Of a stretch of DNA of 64,000 nt, positions 51,497-60,908 are shown piece after piece. The position numbers and the translations under genes were made by a program. The notes beneath the pieces are model-generated. The model was not told the origin of the DNA. It was given only the letters and a program-made list of their open reading frames with translations, and ran no database searches. The DNA comes from Pseudomonas viridiflava. Lineage in GTDB: Bacteria > Pseudomonadota > Gammaproteobacteria > Pseudomonadales > Pseudomonadaceae. Position 1 is the first letter of the stretch; each line of letters begins with the position of its first letter. Location: NCBI RefSeq assembly GCF_900583165.1, contig NZ_UTKY01000100.1, positions 1 to 64,000 on the forward strand. The letters are read 5' to 3'.

Positions 51497-52681
51497 TTAC
51501 CTATAAGCCTTGGAGGCGGGGTTCTGCATAAGCAAACCGACCAGGGCACCGAGGGACAGCACAATCAACACAACGCCATAGCCATCGGTGGTAGCGATCA
51601 AGCCGAAACTGCGGATCAGATTGCCCGCCAGCAATGACGGCAGGCAAAACGCCAAGTAACTCAGTACATAAAACGCCGACATCAACCCTGCCCGCTCATG
51701 GGGCAACGCCAGTGGCACGACACTGCGCAGCGCGCCCAGGAATCCAGCGCCAAAGCCACTGCCCGCGATCAGCGTGGCGATAAAAAACAACGGCAGGCTG
51801 GCGCTGTGCACTGCCGTAAGGATCAACGCTACACCCACGGCCAGCAGGCTTGCGCCCAATCGCAAGACGTTATCCGCAGCGCGATTGCACAGGGTGAAGA
51901 TCATCAGCGCGCCGCTCAATGTCAGCACCGCCACCAGCCCGCCCCCGATCAGGTTCGACGTGGAACCTGTCGCCGCCCGCACCAGCGAAGGCGCCAGCGA
52001 CAGATAAAACCCACCCATCGCCCACACCGCGATGTCCACCGGCAACGACAACCACAACGCACGGCGCGCCTGGGGCGGCACATGCAGGGTCGGGCGCAGC
52101 GAAGCCAGCGCACCCGGAATGCGGCTGACGGTCTCTGGCAAGCGCCACACATACACAGCCTGCACCAACATCAGCGCGAACAACGCCCAGTAGATCAATT
52201 GGGTCGGCAGTGGTGCGAATTCCACCAGCACACTGCTGCCCATGGCGCCGCAGGCCATGCCCAGCAAAGGTGCCACGCTGTTCACCAACGGGCCTTGCTT
52301 GCGATCCGTATCGAGCAACGCCGCCCCCAACACGGCCGTCGCCATCCCGGTGGCAAACCCTTGCAAGGTGCGCGCTGCAATTAGCCAAGCCACGCTGCCT
52401 TCATTGATAAACAGCAACATCGCCAGCATATCCAGGACCAGCGCGGCAAAAATCACCGGCTTGCGCCCGAGGTGGTCCGACAGCGAACCCACGGTCAGCA
52501 ACGCCGCCAACAGGCTGAGGGCGTACACACCAAAGATCAGCGTGAGCATGCCCGCGGAAAAATGCAGGCCCTCCTGATACAAGTGGTACAACGGCGTCGG
52601 CGCACTGGAAGCCGCCAAAAAGGTCAGCAACGTGATGGCCAGGAACACCAGGCTGGATCGGTTGTTAGTATTGCTGGACAT
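51497..52681 (-). CDS. MFS drug-efflux-type transporter
   Basis: A 394-residue major facilitator with twelve helices. Motif A variant VGSLSDHLGRKPVI between helices 2 and 3 is intact; APTPLYHLYQEGLHFSAGML is at the N-terminus. Its divergent TetR-family neighbour and shared palindromes suggest substrate-induced efflux. ATG 52681 follows GCGGAG; an upstream in-frame GTG is less likely. Confidence 0.84.
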   Translation of the reverse strand: MSSNTNNRSSLVFLAITLLTFLAASSAPTPLYHLYQEGLHFSAGMLTLIFGVYALSLLAALLTVGSLSDHLGRKPVIFAALVLDMLAMLLFINEGSVAWLIAARTLQGFATGMATAVLGAALLDTDRKQGPLVNSVAPLLGMACGAMGSSVLVEFAPLPTQLIYWALFALMLVQAVYVWRLPETVSRIPGALASLRPTLHVPPQARRALWLSLPVDIAVWAMGGFYLSLAPSLVRAATGSTSNLIGGGLVAVLTLSGALMIFTLCNRAADNVLRLGASLLAVGVALILTAVHSASLPLFFIATLIAGSGFGAGFLGALRSVVPLALPHERAGLMSAFYVLSYLAFCLPSLLAGNLIRSFGLIATTDGYGVVLIVLSLGALVGLLMQNPASKAYR

Positions 52682-52695
52682 GCGCACGCTCCGCT

Positions 52696-52714
52696 AAAGC
52701 TAATATTTTGCTTT
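52696..52714. promoter_or_regulatory. Probable TetR operator
   Basis: AAAGC-9 bp-GCTTT inverted repeat (52696-52714) 15 bp upstream of the MFS start. A second related sequence, AAAGCAAATTCTTTG (52742-52756), lies close to the regulator gene, 17 bp before its ATG. Together they suit a regulator that represses both genes. Confidence 0.55.
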
Positions 52715-52772
52715 TGTGGAGTGTGCTACTGGTCAGCGCTTAAAGCAAATTCTTTGTGTTAAGGTCGCAAAC

Positions 52773-53312
52773 ATGGCGATAAAAGAAGGCCTGCGCCCGG
52801 GGGGCCGAAGTGCCCGGGTACAAGAATCCGTCCACTCGGCGGTGCGCGAACTGCTGGATGCCCATGAGCGATCTACCGTCACCGTGCCGATGATTGCAGC
52901 GCGGGCGGGCGTCACGCCGTCGACTATCTACCGGCGCTGGGGCGACCTTTCTGCGCTGCTCGCCGACGTGGCCCTGGCGCGCATGCGCCCGGACAGCGAG
53001 CCCGCCAATACCGGCAGCCTGCGCGGCGACCTGCAAGCCTGGGCCGAGCAGTACCTGGATGAGATGAGTTCGGAGCCTGGGCGCAACATGATGCGCGACG
53101 TGCAATGCAGCCAGACGCCGGGGTATTGCGTGGCGTTGATTGGGGGGCAGTTGCAGGTGATTGTGGATCGTTACCCCGACAGTTCCCCGCCCACGGTGGA
53201 CCGACTGATCAACCTACTGGCGGCGCCGACCGTGTTCAGGATTCTGTTTGCGAGTGCGCCGTTGCAGCTTGAAGAGCTGCACGACCTGATCGAATTGGCG
53301 CTGACAGTTTAA
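52773..53312 (+). CDS. TetR-family repressor
   Basis: A 179-residue regulator. The DNA-binding domain has ARVQESVHSAVRELLDAH and VPMIAARAGVTPSTIYRRWGD (the helix-turn-helix, 57-75 region if counted from the upstream start). The C-terminal domain is the TetR_C_16/33-like ligand pocket region. AAGGT precedes ATG 52773; an in-frame start at 52716 would overlap the operator. It is divergent from the MFS gene. Confidence 0.87.
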   Translation: MAIKEGLRPGGRSARVQESVHSAVRELLDAHERSTVTVPMIAARAGVTPSTIYRRWGDLSALLADVALARMRPDSEPANTGSLRGDLQAWAEQYLDEMSSEPGRNMMRDVQCSQTPGYCVALIGGQLQVIVDRYPDSSPPTVDRLINLLAAPTVFRILFASAPLQLEELHDLIELALTV

Positions 53313-53330
53313 GCACACTACACAAAACCC

Positions 53331-53423
53331 AATGTGGGAGGGGGCTTGCTCCCGATAGCGGAGTGTCAGTCGCCACTTGGTTGACTGACCCACAGCTATC
53401 GGGAGCAAGCCCCCTCCCACATT
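53331..53423. repeat. REPIN
   Basis: AATGTGGGAGGGGGCTTGCT with inverted partner ending CCCCCTCCCACATT, between the convergent TetR and ABC permease genes. Confidence 0.9.
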
Positions 53424-53445
53424 TTTACTGCATGCATTCAGTGAA

Positions 53446-54225
53446 TCAGGTACGCATCCCGCGCCCACTCACCAGCAACCGCGCGCAGCCAACATACAGC
53501 ACCACCGTCGCCACCAGCATGAACGTGATCGCCACGCTGATCTTGATATCCGACACCCCCAGGATGCCGTAGCGGAAGGCGTTGACCATATGCAGTACTG
53601 GGTTGGCCAGCGACACGGTTTGCCAGAACGGCGGCAGCAACGTGATGGAGTAAAACACCCCGCCCAGGTAGGTCAGTGGCGTGAGCACAAACGTCGGGAT
53701 GATCGAAATATCATCGAAGTTGCGCGCAAACACGGCGTTGATAAACCCCAGCAGCGAGAAGATCGTTGCCGTCAGTACCACCACCAAAATGGTGACCCCC
53801 AGGTGATGCACCTGCAGGTGGGTGAAGAACAGTGACAGCAAGGTCACGATCACGCCCACCATCAACCCGCGCAGCACGCCGCCCAGGGTGTAGCCGATCA
53901 GAATGGTGTGAGGGGACACCGGCGACACCATCAATTCTTCAATCGAACGCTGGAACTTGCTGCCGAAGAAACTCGACACCACGTTGCCGTAGGAGTTGGT
54001 AATCACCGACATCATGATCAGCCCCGGCACGATGTACTCCATGTAAGTGAAGCCACCCATGTCGCCAATCTGGCGACCGATCAGGTTACCGAAGATCACG
54101 AAGTACAAAACCATGGTGATCGCCGGCGGTAGCAGGGTCTGCGGCCAGATGCGGGTAAAGCGCTTCACTTCGCGATAGACGATGGTTTGCAGTGCGACGA
54201 GGTTGGGTTGCAGTTCGGAACTCAT
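53446..54225 (-). CDS. ABC-2 type permease (YadH-like)
   Basis: A 259-residue permease with six helices. It contains FTYMEYIVPGLIMMSVITNSYGNVVSSFFG (quoted as YIVPGLIMMSVITNSYGN) and FVLTPLTYLGGVFYS, the ABC-2 signature. It pairs with the upstream ATPase (4-bp ATGA overlap) in an exporter of unknown substrate. I recall the same two genes preceding a GST and fadE in P. aeruginosa. Confidence 0.88.
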   Translation of the reverse strand: MSSELQPNLVALQTIVYREVKRFTRIWPQTLLPPAITMVLYFVIFGNLIGRQIGDMGGFTYMEYIVPGLIMMSVITNSYGNVVSSFFGSKFQRSIEELMVSPVSPHTILIGYTLGGVLRGLMVGVIVTLLSLFFTHLQVHHLGVTILVVVLTATIFSLLGFINAVFARNFDDISIIPTFVLTPLTYLGGVFYSITLLPPFWQTVSLANPVLHMVNAFRYGILGVSDIKISVAITFMLVATVVLYVGCARLLVSGRGMRT

Positions 54226-55154
54226 AACGCCACCTTCGCCAGATTTTTCTCCACCAGTGACACGAACAACTCCTCAAGGCGATTGGTTTTATTACGCAGG
54301 CTCAGCACTTCGATGTTCTGGGTCGCCAACTGGGTGAACAGCGCGGTGATACCCATGGCCTTGTCTACCTGCACTTCCAGCGTGTGGCTGTCCACCAGGC
54401 GGCTCGGGTAGCCAAGCAACTGCGGTGGTGTCGACAGATTGTTCTTCAAATCGAGCAGGAAAGTTTCCACGTGCAACTGGCCCAGCAGGTTACGCATGCT
54501 GGTGTTCTCGACGATAGTGCCGTGGTCGATGATGCCGATGTTGCGGCACAGTTGCTCAGCCTCTTCCAGGTAGTGGGTGGTGAGGATGATCGTGATGCCC
54601 TTCTCATTCAGCTCGGTGAGAAAGGTCCACATCGAGCGACGCAATTCGATATCCACGCCAGCGGTGGGTTCATCGAGGATCAGCAGGCGCGGCTCGTGCA
54701 CCAGCGCGCGGGCGATCATCAAGCGCCGCTTCATGCCGCCAGACAGTGAGCGCGACGGCACATCGCGCTTGTCCCACAGCCCCAACTGGGTCAGGTATTG
54801 CTCGGCGCGCTCCTTGGCGACTTTCGCCGGGATGCCGTAGTAACCCGCCTGGGTCACAACAATGTCGAAGGTCTTTTCAAACTGGTTGAAGTTGAATTCC
54901 TGGGGCACCACGCCGATGGAACGCTTGAGCGCCGCCGGGGATTTGTCCAGGTCATGACCAAAAATATTCACCGAGCCGCTGGTCTTGTTGACCAGGGTGG
55001 AGAGGATGCCAATGGTGGTGGATTTGCCGGCACCGTTAGGGCCGAGCAAGGCGAAGAAGTCACCTTCGGCAACGTCCAGATCGATACCACTCAGGGCCTG
55101 GAAACCGTTGCCGTAGGTTTTGGTTAGCTGCCGGATGGACAGAGCGGAACTCAT
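54222..55154 (-). CDS. ABC exporter ATPase (YadG-like)
   Basis: A 310-residue ATPase: Walker A GPNGAGKST, signature LSGGMKRRLMIAR, Walker B LLILDEPTAGVD, and TTHYLEEAE. The C-terminal 70 residues form the extension typical of the CcmA/YadG/drug-resistance subgroup. It overlaps the permease gene. Confidence 0.9.
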   Translation of the reverse strand: MSSALSIRQLTKTYGNGFQALSGIDLDVAEGDFFALLGPNGAGKSTTIGILSTLVNKTSGSVNIFGHDLDKSPAALKRSIGVVPQEFNFNQFEKTFDIVVTQAGYYGIPAKVAKERAEQYLTQLGLWDKRDVPSRSLSGGMKRRLMIARALVHEPRLLILDEPTAGVDIELRRSMWTFLTELNEKGITIILTTHYLEEAEQLCRNIGIIDHGTIVENTSMRNLLGQLHVETFLLDLKNNLSTPPQLLGYPSRLVDSHTLEVQVDKAMGITALFTQLATQNIEVLSLRNKTNRLEELFVSLVEKNLAKVAL

Positions 55155-55220
55155 ATCGGAATACGCACCAAAGAAGGGAATAGAAAGAGTAGATGAGGGC
55201 GCAGCCCAGGTAGTTCAACG

Positions 55221-55256
55221 GCGGCGCATGACAAGCATGGTGCTTGCCCGCGCCGC
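55221..55256. other. Long hairpin in intergenic DNA
   Basis: GCGGCGC (55221-55227) pairs with GCGCCGC (55250-55256), with an internal CAAGCA / TGCTTG helix. No T-tract on either side. It lies between the GST stop and the ABC ATPase start; possibly a processing or termination structure. Confidence 0.5.
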
Positions 55257-55288
55257 ACAAGTACAGTCACCCGTATTAATAGTGTGTA

Positions 55289-55906
55289 TTAAGTCAACGC
55301 AGTCATGACCGCTTTGCGGTATGCCGGACGTTGCTGCAGGCGCTGATACCAGGCCTCTAGATTGGGCATTGCAGGCCGCTCGATGGGCATTTCAAACCAG
55401 GCATACGCAAAGCAGCCCAAAGGGATATCACCGATGCCGATCTCGCTGCCCGACAGATACGGCTGTTCGGCGAGGGCTTTGTCTACGGTGCTCAGCGCAT
55501 CAATACAGGCTTGGCGCCCGGCGTGGATGCTGTCCCAGTTCTGCTTTTCGGCCGGGGTGCGCAGGATGCCCCAGAACACTGCCTTGAACGGTTCGGCGAG
55601 GGTGGAGGTGGTCCAGTCCATCCATTTTTCCGCGCTGGCCCGGGCTTTCAAGTCGGCCGGGTACCAACTGGAGCCCTGCTTGGCGCACAGGTAGCGCACG
55701 ATGGTGTTGGACTCCCACAACACGAAGTCGCCGTCTTCGATCATCGGCACCCGCCCGTTAGGGTTCAATGCCCGGTAGTGCGGGGTGTCGACCACACCGA
55801 AAGCCCCGCCCGCATCAATTGCTTCATAGTCCAGGCCGAGTTCTTCGGCGCACCACAGTGCCTTCCTGACGTTTGATGAATTTTTACGACCCCAGATTTT
55901 CAGCAT
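55289..55906 (-). CDS. Glutathione S-transferase
   Basis: A 205-residue GST. The thioredoxin-like N-terminal domain has IWGRKNSSNVRKALWCAEELG (quoted as GRKNSSNVRKALWCAEE), with the cis-proline loop NGRVPMIEDGDFVLWESNTIVRYL (quoted as GRVPMIEDGDFVLWES), followed by the helical domain. The Ser/Asn-rich SSNV start suits the theta/zeta-like bacterial group. Soluble; substrate unknown. Confidence 0.87.
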   Translation of the reverse strand: MLKIWGRKNSSNVRKALWCAEELGLDYEAIDAGGAFGVVDTPHYRALNPNGRVPMIEDGDFVLWESNTIVRYLCAKQGSSWYPADLKARASAEKWMDWTTSTLAEPFKAVFWGILRTPAEKQNWDSIHAGRQACIDALSTVDKALAEQPYLSGSEIGIGDIPLGCFAYAWFEMPIERPAMPNLEAWYQRLQQRPAYRKAVMTALT

Positions 55907-56134
55907 GACCGTGCCTTATGGTTTGGTGAGCGCAGCAGCATACGCCGGTTCAGGCGCGGCTTAAATCGCAGCGCAAGGTGACCGGCCAGTTTCCAGCCGA
56001 ACTCCCCCCGCCCTAAGAGGTCACTACCGATGAAGCGCTTGAGGTACAACTCGTTACACCCCGACCACCGCACTTGCTCGGATGCCAACTAAGCTTCTCG
56101 GTGGTTTCGCCCCTGGTTTCACGGAGGATTGAAT

Positions 56135-58582
56135 ATGCTGTTGTTGTGGATACTGGTTCTGGTGCTCGGCATTGCCTACCTGGCACACCGCCGCATCGCC
56201 CCCCTGCCCGCCCTGGGCATTGTCGCCGTCTACTTGCTGGCGATGGGCGTCTGGAGTCATGCACCGGGCTGGTTGCTGGTGATCTTCTGGGTACTGCTGG
56301 CCGCCGTCGCCGCGCCCCTGCTGCTGCCGGACCTGCGCCGCCAGTACTTCACCAAGCCGCTGTTCAGCTGGTTTCAGAAAGTCCTGCCGCCGATGTCCGA
56401 AACCGAGCGCGATGCCATCGATGCCGGCACCGTCTGGTGGGACGGCGAACTGTTCAGCGGTCGCCCGGACTGGGACAAGTTGCTCGCGTACCCGAAGGTG
56501 CAACTGACCGAAGAAGAACAGGCCTTTATCGACGGCCCTACCGAAGAACTCTGCGCGATGGTCAGCGACTGGGAAATCGGCCAGGCCATGGACCTGCCGC
56601 CCGCCGCCTGGGAACACATCAAGACTCACGGCTTCTTCGCGCTGATCATCCCCAAGGAATACGGCGGCAAGGGCTTCTCTGCCTACGCCCACTCCCAGGT
56701 CGCAATGAAACTCGCCACCCGCAGCGGCGACCTGGCTTCCACCGTGATGGTGCCCAACTCCCTCGGTCCCGCAGAGTTGCTGCTGCACTACGGCACCGAT
56801 GAACAACGCAACCACTACCTGCCGCGCTTAGCCCGTGGCGATGATATTCCGTGCTTCGCCCTCACCGGCCCACTGGCCGGCTCCGACGCCGGCGCCATGC
56901 CTGACACCGGGGTGATCTGCAAAGGCGAATGGGAAGGCAAGGAAACCCTCGGCCTGCGCCTGAACTGGGAAAAACGCTACATCACCCTCGGCCCGGTCGC
57001 GACTCTGCTGGGCCTGGCCTTCAAGGCCCATGACCCCGACCACCTGCTAGGCGATGTGGAAGACCTGGGCATCAGCCTGGCGCTGATCCCCACCGACACC
57101 CCCGGCGTTGAAATCGGTCGTCGGCACCTGCCCCTGGGCGCTGCATTCATGAACGGCCCCAACTCCGGCAAGGATGTGTTCATCCCGCTGGAGTTCCTGA
57201 TCGGTGGCCAGGAAATGCTCGGCAAGGGCTGGATGATGCTGATGAACTGCCTATCGGTAGGCCGTTCAATCTCCCTGCCCGCCGTCGGCACTGGCGCGGC
57301 CAAGTTCACCAGCCTGGTGACTGGCCAGTACGCCCAGGTGCGCGAGCAGTTCAACGTGCCGCTGTCGGCGTTCGAAGGTATCCAGGAAGCCCTGGCGCGT
57401 ATTGGCGGCAACGCCTGGCTGATGGACAGCGCGCGCATGCTCACCGCCAACGCTGTGGACTTGGGAGAAAAGCCGTCGGTGCTGTCGGCGATCCTCAAGT
57501 ACCACCTCACCGAACGTGGCCGCGAGTGCATCAGTCACGCCATGGACGTGCACGGCGGCAAGGGCATCATCATGGGCCCCAATAACTACCTGGGCCGCAG
57601 TTGGCAGGGCGCGCCGATCTTCATCACGGTGGAAGGCGCGAATATCCTGTCGCGCAACCTGATGATCTTTGGCCAGGGCGCCATCCGTTGCCATCCGTTC
57701 GTGCTTAAGGAAATGGCCTTGGCCGGCCGTGAAGACCACGACCAGGCACTCAAGGAGTTCGATGGATTGCTGATGCAACATATCGGCTTTGCCGTGAGCA
57801 ACGCCGCCAGCACGCTGGTATTGAATCTGGGCGTGGGCCACTTCGAAAAAGCGCCGGGCAATCGCCTGAGCCAGGGTTACTTCCGTGCGCTCAACCGCCA
57901 GGCTGCGGCGTTCGCGCTGCTGGCAGACCTGAGCATGATGCTGCTGGGGGGCGAACTGAAACGTCGCGAACGCCTGTCGGCACGTCTGGGGGATGTACTC
58001 AGCCACATGTACCTGGCCTCGGCCGCGCTCAAGCGTTATCACGACCTGGATTCGCCCGATCATCTCGAGCCGCTGTTCGCCTGGGCCATGGAAGAAAGCC
58101 TCGGCGAGTCGGAGCGTGCGCTGGATGAACTGCTGAGCAATTTCCCAAACAAGGTGCTGGGCTGCCTGCTGCGGGTGATCGTGTTCCCGCTCGGCCGTCG
58201 CCATACCGGGCCATCCGACGCGCTGGATGCCGAAGTGGCCGCGGTGATCGGCCGTGCCAAAGGCGATCCGACCCTGGAAGAGTTGCTGGCTGGCTGCTAC
58301 CGCCCGCAATCGGCCGAAGATCCAGTGGGCGCCCTGCAACATGCCTATGACCTGCTGGGTGCCAGCCATCCCTTGCAGAAAAAACTCCACACCGCGCTCA
58401 AAAGTGGCCAGGTCAAACCGGCCGCCGGCGAGCATGCCATCGACGCCGCGCTGCACGCCGGGGTGCTGCAACCGGCCGAGGCGCAAACCCTGCGCGACGC
58501 CGAAGCCGCGCGGCGCAAGGTGATCGACGTGGATGATTTCAGCAAGGAAGAACTGGCCCGGGCTGAGGGCACAGTCCGCTGA
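56135..58582 (+). CDS. fadE: Acyl-CoA dehydrogenase FadE
   Basis: An 815-residue enzyme for the first step of fatty-acid beta-oxidation. Two hydrophobic N-terminal segments (about 1-70) anchor it to the membrane, as in E. coli FadE. The FAD/acyl-CoA core has FALIIPKEYGGKGFSAYAHS, ALTGPLAGSDAG, the active-site region MDVHGGKGIIMGPNNYLGR (quoted within 20 residues) and a long C-terminal FadE-specific domain. CGGAGG lies 7 bp before ATG 56135. It is followed by a terminator and a small conserved gene. Confidence 0.92.
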   Translation: MLLLWILVLVLGIAYLAHRRIAPLPALGIVAVYLLAMGVWSHAPGWLLVIFWVLLAAVAAPLLLPDLRRQYFTKPLFSWFQKVLPPMSETERDAIDAGTVWWDGELFSGRPDWDKLLAYPKVQLTEEEQAFIDGPTEELCAMVSDWEIGQAMDLPPAAWEHIKTHGFFALIIPKEYGGKGFSAYAHSQVAMKLATRSGDLASTVMVPNSLGPAELLLHYGTDEQRNHYLPRLARGDDIPCFALTGPLAGSDAGAMPDTGVICKGEWEGKETLGLRLNWEKRYITLGPVATLLGLAFKAHDPDHLLGDVEDLGISLALIPTDTPGVEIGRRHLPLGAAFMNGPNSGKDVFIPLEFLIGGQEMLGKGWMMLMNCLSVGRSISLPAVGTGAAKFTSLVTGQYAQVREQFNVPLSAFEGIQEALARIGGNAWLMDSARMLTANAVDLGEKPSVLSAILKYHLTERGRECISHAMDVHGGKGIIMGPNNYLGRSWQGAPIFITVEGANILSRNLMIFGQGAIRCHPFVLKEMALAGREDHDQALKEFDGLLMQHIGFAVSNAASTLVLNLGVGHFEKAPGNRLSQGYFRALNRQAAAFALLADLSMMLLGGELKRRERLSARLGDVLSHMYLASAALKRYHDLDSPDHLEPLFAWAMEESLGESERALDELLSNFPNKVLGCLLRVIVFPLGRRHTGPSDALDAEVAAVIGRAKGDPTLEELLAGCYRPQSAEDPVGALQHAYDLLGASHPLQKKLHTALKSGQVKPAAGEHAIDAALHAGVLQPAEAQTLRDAEAARRKVIDVDDFSKEELARAEGTVR

Positions 58583-58597
58583 TCCCAGCGGTCATAT

Positions 58598-58638
58598 AAA
58601 AACGGGCGCGTGAGCTATATACTCTCGCGCCCGTTTTT
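58598..58638 (+). terminator. Terminator after fadE
   Basis: AAAAACGGGCGCG pairs with CGCGCCCGTTTTT; stem core 58603-58610 with 58626-58633, T-tract 58634-58638. The flanking A-tract makes it bidirectional. The loop carries TATATACT, similar to a -10 box. Confidence 0.85.
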
Positions 58639-58657
58639 GCTTTAGAGGACTTATCTC

Positions 58658-59065
58658 GTGTCCAACGTCGTTGCCGATCATCTCGTCTTGCTCGACCACC
58701 TGCGCAGCATCCTGGTTGCCGTCGGCGAAGCCGAACAGGTTCCCGAGGAAAGCCATTCGCTGTTTCTGGAGCGATTCGACGAATTGCGCGCCCTGCTGCC
58801 GATCGACCCGATCGAAAGCCAGTACCTGGGCCAGGACTTGATGAGCCAGGTCATCCTGCGCTACCCACAAATTGCCCACCTGGTACCACGTGATCTGCTG
58901 TGGTTCTTCGGCGGTGACTGCCTGCACTTCATGCCCGACGAAGAGCTGGACCTGTATCAGGCTTTAGAAGAGCGTCGCTTCGAAGCCGAACAGAACGACG
59001 AGCCATTCGACTGGAACCAGGAAAAGCAGCTGCTGGCCATGCCGGATGACCAGAGCAAGCACTGA
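58658..59065 (+). CDS. Conserved small acidic protein beside fadE
   Basis: A 135-residue soluble acidic protein starting with GTG (AGAGGA just upstream). Notable segments are LPIDPIESQYLGQDLMSQVI, LVPRDLLWFFGGDCLHFMPDEE and FDWNQEKQLLAM. It is the type of hypothetical gene found between fadE and a GST in P. aeruginosa. No known domain is recognised; function unknown. Confidence 0.8.
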   Translation: MSNVVADHLVLLDHLRSILVAVGEAEQVPEESHSLFLERFDELRALLPIDPIESQYLGQDLMSQVILRYPQIAHLVPRDLLWFFGGDCLHFMPDEELDLYQALEERRFEAEQNDEPFDWNQEKQLLAMPDDQSKH

Positions 59066-59088
59066 TCCTGACGAACACTGTGGATCTA

Positions 59089-59181
59089 AATGTGGGAGGG
59101 GGCTTGCCCCCGATTGCGGAGCATCAGTCAGTTCATCAGTGACTGAACCACCACCATCGGGGGCAAGCCCCCTCCCACATT
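59089..59181. repeat. REPIN
   Basis: AATGTGGGAGGGGGCTTGCC and inverted partner ending CCCCCTCCCACATT. It lies between two convergent genes. Confidence 0.9.
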
Positions 59182-59193
59182 TTCAGCCTATTC

Positions 59194-60126
59194 CTACCGC
59201 CGGCGCAGTGTTGGCTCCTTGACCATGCACTCCACCAAGTAATCAATAAACACCCGCAACTTCGGTGGCATATACCGCGTCGGCGAATGCAACAACCACA
59301 CCTCGCCATGGTACGACGCAATAAAATCCCACGGTGCCAACACTTGCACCACCTCCCCCGCTTCCAGGGCGTGGCGCGCCGTGAAGTACGGCAAGCTGCC
59401 AATCCCCACATGCTGCAACACCGCATCCAGCCGCACACCGGTGTGATTCGCCGCATACCGCCCACGCACCCCCACCGTGACTGTCTTGCCGGCCTGGCGA
59501 AACTTCCAGCGCGCATCCGCCGGGGTTTCCCCCAGGTAAATACAGCTGTGCTCCAACAAATCATGAGGGTGCTCGGGCGTGCCGTGCTCGGCCAGGTACT
59601 GCGGTGTTGCGCACAGCAAATGCTCGATAGGAAACAACGGCCGCCCCACCAGCCCTGGCGGCGGGCTGTCCGAAATGCGCAGGATCAAGTCCAGGTTGTC
59701 ATCGATCAGATCCACCGGCCGATCCTCAAGAATCAACTGCACATCCACCTTGGGATAACGCCGCAGAAATTCCGGCATATGGGGGTGGATCACAAATCGC
59801 CCCACTGCCTTGGGTACGCTGACGCGCACCTGGCCCTCGGCTTCATGGGTGAACTGGCCGCTGATTTCCATCACCGAGCGCGCCGCGTTGACCATCTCCT
59901 GGCAACGCTTGAACACCTCTTCGCCGCCCTCGCTCAGGCGCAGTTTGCGCGTGGTGCGTTGCAACAGGCGCGTGGCCAGGGCTTTTTCCAGGCGCGAGAT
60001 GCTGCGGCTCACCGACGACGGCGAAGCGCCCAGTTGCCGGGCGGCTTCTGAGAAACTGCCGGCTTCCACCACTTTGACAAAGGTCGCCATTTCGCCCAGC
60101 AGTGGCAAAGGTAGATTGATGCTCAT
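59194..60126 (-). CDS. LysR-family regulator
   Basis: A 310-residue regulator with the helix-turn-helix in MATFVKVVEAGSFSEAARQLG and SPSSVSRSISRLEKALATRLL (each quoted up to 21 letters is trimmed: SPSSVSRSISRLEKALATR), then an effector domain of the DmlR-like subgroup. Start 60126 is preferred over ATG 60141. It is divergent from the alaX-like gene; the target is not evident. Confidence 0.86.
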   Translation of the reverse strand: MSINLPLPLLGEMATFVKVVEAGSFSEAARQLGASPSSVSRSISRLEKALATRLLQRTTRKLRLSEGGEEVFKRCQEMVNAARSVMEISGQFTHEAEGQVRVSVPKAVGRFVIHPHMPEFLRRYPKVDVQLILEDRPVDLIDDNLDLILRISDSPPPGLVGRPLFPIEHLLCATPQYLAEHGTPEHPHDLLEHSCIYLGETPADARWKFRQAGKTVTVGVRGRYAANHTGVRLDAVLQHVGIGSLPYFTARHALEAGEVVQVLAPWDFIASYHGEVWLLHSPTRYMPPKLRVFIDYLVECMVKEPTLRRR

Positions 60127-60215
60127 GACGCACAGGTCCATTGATAATTGAGCGAATTATCACTCATCCACGCACTATTTATACTCCCCGCAGAACCCTG
60201 ATGCGGATGCAGATA

Positions 60216-60842
60216 ATGACCGAGCGCCTGTTTTTCACCCATGACCACCTGACGGCCGAGCTGGAAGTGCTCAGCTGCACCCCCCATGAAGATCTGTATG
60301 CCGTTATCTTGCAGTCGACGATCTTCCATCCACAGGGTGGCGGCCAACCGTTCGATACCGGCTGGCTAGGTAACAGCCAGGTTGTGCGGGTCACCCAGGA
60401 GGCCGCGCGGGTGGTGCACTACGTCAACCAAACGGTGACGCCAGGCCCGATCACCGCACGCGTTGATGAGCAGCGGCGCGCCCTGCATACCCGCCTGCAT
60501 TCCGCCGGGCACTTGATCGGCAACGCCGGTGAAACCCTGGGTTGGATGCCGATCAAGGCCCACCACTGGCCGGGTGAAGGCAAGATCACGTTTATCCGTG
60601 GCGAAGCGGCGCAAGCACTCGACGCGCAAACCCTTCAACAGCAAATCAACCAGTGGATCGCCGCCGACCACCCACGCCATATGAAGGTGGAAGATGGCAC
60701 CCGCGAAGTCGGCTTCGGCGAACTGCCTGCCTACGCCTGCGGCGGGACGCATGTACAGGCACTGAGTGAGTTGGGCCAGGTAACAATCCTCGCGCTGTCG
60801 GAGAAAAAAGGCGCGCTGTCAGTACGTTACGAAATCACCTGA
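60216..60842 (+). CDS. AlaX-type alanyl-tRNA editing protein
   Basis: A 208-residue freestanding editing domain. The zinc/editing residues are present: HSAGH (within HTRLHSAGHLIG) and CGGTH near the C-terminus; QSTIFHPQGGGQPFDTG is the glycine-rich N-terminal motif. It hydrolyses mischarged Ser- or Gly-tRNA-Ala. Several in-frame ATGs (60201, 60207, 60216) are possible; 60216 agrees best with the family. Divergent from a LysR gene. Confidence 0.87.
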   Translation: MTERLFFTHDHLTAELEVLSCTPHEDLYAVILQSTIFHPQGGGQPFDTGWLGNSQVVRVTQEAARVVHYVNQTVTPGPITARVDEQRRALHTRLHSAGHLIGNAGETLGWMPIKAHHWPGEGKITFIRGEAAQALDAQTLQQQINQWIAADHPRHMKVEDGTREVGFGELPAYACGGTHVQALSELGQVTILALSEKKGALSVRYEIT

Positions 60843-60908
60843 CAACACCGCACGGCATCCGGGCCAGCATTGACGGCGCGCACCTGACTAATGGTAGTGT
60901 GTGGAAAT

